A stretch of 7,887 nt of DNA from Candidatus Zymogenus sp. (GTDB lineage Bacteria; Desulfobacterota; Zymogenia; Zymogenales; Zymogenaceae): assembly GCA_030613285.1 (NCBI GenBank), contig JAUWME010000087.1, positions 1-7,887 on the forward strand, written 5' to 3'. Shown piece by piece: positions 6,388-7,887 of this stretch (positions are counted from its first letter, which is position 1; each line of letters opens with the position of its first letter). Made by a program: the position numbers and the translations under genes. The notes beneath the pieces are model-generated. The model searched no databases and had not been told where the DNA came from. It worked only from the letters and a program-made list of their open reading frames with translations.

Positions 6388-7887
6388 CTAATCTGACAAT
6401 AAATCGTTCAATTTATTGAGTAACTCATCAATTACAAACGGCTTTTCAACATATTTTACCCCGGTAATCTTAAAGAAGTTTTGAGTCTCTTTCCCCAGAA
6501 CATCACCGGTAATAAAGAGCATCTTCTCTGTTAGTTCTGGGTTTTCCTTTTGGACAAATGTATAGAGATTCTGACCGCTCATTCCCGGCATTTTCATGTC
6601 AGATATTATGACATCATACCCGCCTCTTTTCAATAGCTCAATGGCTCTATCCCCGCTGTTGGCAGTTTGAACAAAATAGCCCTCGCTTGATAACGCTTCA
6701 GAAATGACTTCCACCAATGAATCTTCGTCTTCCACTACAAGTACTGATATTGCACCCTCAGGCTTCTTCGGCCTCTCCATTTCCACCTCATCTATTTTTG
6801 CAACTTCTTTTTCTATGGGGAGCTCTATGGTGAATTTCGCGCCTTTGCCTATCTCACTCTCTACATTCATTTTTCCACCGTGTTCATTTACAATGCCGTA
6901 GATGATACTCAAACCGAGTCCGGTTCCTTTACCCACCTCCTTGGTGGTAAAAAATGGATCGAATATCTTATTGATATTTTCCTTCGGGATGCCGAGACCA
7001 TTGTCTTCAAATTCTATCAGTATTGTTTCATCACGCTTGTACGATTTGATATTGAGAACCCCCCCCTTTTTTCCTTTGAGGGCATCGTGGGCATTATTGA
7101 TGAGATTGATAAAGACCTGCTGGAGCTGGTAGGGATCGGTAGACGTCACTGGAATATCTTCTGATAGTTCCAGCCCTACATCGATATTATCCACTCTCAA
7201 TTCATATTTCCTGAGTTTGTAGGATTCCATGATCACGTCATTTACGTTAATCATCCTTCGTTCGGGCTTGTGTTCCCGGGCAAAAGCGAGGAGACCGCCT
7301 ACAATCTTTGTGCACCTTATGGATTCCCTTTGTATGACTTCCAATTTTTCTTTTATTTTACCAGATATATCCTTTCGCATCAAAAGCTGGGCATTTCCAA
7401 TTATCGCAGTGAGAGGATTGTTAAGCTCGTGGGCAACACCGGAGAGTATCCCCCCAAGACTTGAGAGTTTTTCCGTCTGGATGAATTGCGCCTCCATCTT
7501 TTTCCTTTCGGTGATGTCCCTTATAATCCCATGGTAGCCGATAATATTTCCCAAACTGTCTTTCCTGACGGTTGCTGTTAAGAGTGAATTTATAGTATTG
7601 CCGTCCTTTCTCTTGAAGGTAATCTCGTAGTCTTTGACAAATCCTTCTTCTTCAACTAATTTCTGGAATTTCTCCCGGTCATTTGGGTTTACGTAAATAT
7701 CTTTTACTATATCCAATTCAAGTAGTTCATCCCTCGTATATCCGAAGAGCTCTTCCCCAGCGGGATTGATGTCGAGATACCTTCCATCGATCGTAGAAAT
7801 GTAAACGACATCCATACTGGTCTCAAAGAGGGTGCGCCATTTCTCCTCTGATTGTGAAAGTTCAAGCGTACGTTCTATAAGGAGTTG
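6388..7887 (-). CDS. Hybrid sensor histidine kinase, PAS-HisKA-HATPase-receiver (5'-truncated)
   Basis: The frame stays open to the right edge, so the start lies outside the window. The Met at 7815 sits inside the PAS domain and is not the start. The residues before it (Ser-Glu-Glu-Lys-Trp-Arg-Thr-Leu-Phe-Glu) are a typical PAS entry after a coiled-coil linker. Numbering from that Met: a PAS domain ends with Gly-Ile-Ile-Arg-Asp-Ile-Thr-Glu-Arg (about 96-104). The H-box His129 lies in Val-Ala-His-Glu-Leu-Asn-Asn-Pro. The N-box has Asn237 and Asn241, G1 is Asp271-Asn-Gly-Leu-Gly, the F-box is around 285-289, and G2 is Gly295-Lys-Gly-Thr-Gly-Leu-Gly. A receiver from about 356 has Glu362/Asp363, phosphoacceptor Asp406, Thr436 and Lys458. 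All catalytic motifs are intact. The visible part has no membrane segment, so it may be a soluble sensor or its sensor region may lie upstream. The receiver in cis suggests His-to-Asp transfer within the protein. The double-receiver gene follows on the same strand. Confidence 0.95.
   Translation of the reverse strand, partial: QLLIERTLELSQSEEKWRTLFETSMDVVYISTIDGRYLDINPAGEELFGYTRDELLELDIVKDIYVNPNDREKFQKLVEEEGFVKDYEITFKRKDGNTINSLLTATVRKDSLGNIIGYHGIIRDITERKKMEAQFIQTEKLSSLGGILSGVAHELNNPLTAIIGNAQLLMRKDISGKIKEKLEVIQRESIRCTKIVGGLLAFAREHKPERRMINVNDVIMESYKLRKYELRVDNIDVGLELSEDIPVTSTDPYQLQQVFINLINNAHDALKGKKGGVLNIKSYKRDETILIEFEDNGLGIPKENINKIFDPFFTTKEVGKGTGLGLSIIYGIVNEHGGKMNVESEIGKGAKFTIELPIEKEVAKIDEVEMERPKKPEGAISVLVVEDEDSLVEVISEALSSEGYFVQTANSGDRAIELLKRGGYDVIISDMKMPGMSGQNLYTFVQKENPELTEKMLFITGDVLGKETQNFFKITGVKYVEKPFVIDELLNKLNDLLSD
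7059..7072 (-). repeat. A6-G8 homopolymer junction inside the kinase gene
   Basis: On the coding strand six A bases are followed by eight G bases, encoding Lys-Lys-Gly-Gly in the loop between the N-box and the G1 box. The A run is framed as A-AAA-AAG relative to the reading frame. The frame is intact in the given sequence. Confidence 0.9.

Noticed and set aside
6704..7537. Several plus-strand reading frames opposite the histidine kinase gene
   Set aside because: They lie antisense to a gene whose catalytic motifs are all intact, have no recognisable domains, and have no ribosome sites. They are shadows of the kinase codons.

Overview
The window most likely comes from the chromosome of a Gram-negative (diderm) bacterium. 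It encodes LptD, the outer-membrane LPS translocon. It also carries minor-pilin (PilX-like) genes with large glycine/serine-rich extracellular parts, and a hybrid PAS histidine kinase with receiver-only response regulators. This mix is typical of deltaproteobacteria-like lineages (Desulfobacterota and relatives). That placement is an inference from gene content, not from a marker gene.

Layout. (1) Nucleotides 2-1997, + strand: the 3' end of a secreted surface protein with a fibronectin type III domain, followed after about 30 bases by a PilX-like minor pilin. These look like the tail of a type IV pilus/minor-pilin operon. (2) 2042-2854, + strand: a 270-residue protein made only of two receiver domains, 44 bases after the pilin gene. 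Its first receiver has lost three of five canonical active-site positions. (3) 3119-5299, + strand: lptD, preceded by 264 bases with a candidate promoter and no obvious Shine-Dalgarno site. (4) 5300-5536: a gene-free, AT-rich convergent gap with small inverted repeats. (5) 5537-7887, - strand: a PAS-kinase-receiver hybrid histidine kinase that runs off the right edge, followed 53 bases later by a second double-receiver protein with intact active sites.

How the parts may work together. The hybrid kinase and the intact double receiver look like a co-transcribed phosphorelay pair. No DNA-binding output domain and no Hpt protein lies in the window, so phosphate or conformational signal must pass to partners elsewhere. 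The two double-receiver proteins are full-length paralogues that align without gaps through receiver 1. They lie in opposite orientation on either side of lptD. The degenerate copy sits behind pilus genes and the intact copy behind the kinase, so the pair may be a receiver and pseudo-receiver set that divides signal between surface-structure functions. Nothing here proves a new system. The paralogue pair with a Glu in place of the phosphoacceptor Asp is the most interesting signal. Base composition also differs: a hand-counted 60-base sample in the pilin gene (1381-1440) is 53% GC, and one in the lptD barrel region (4801-4860) is 32% GC.
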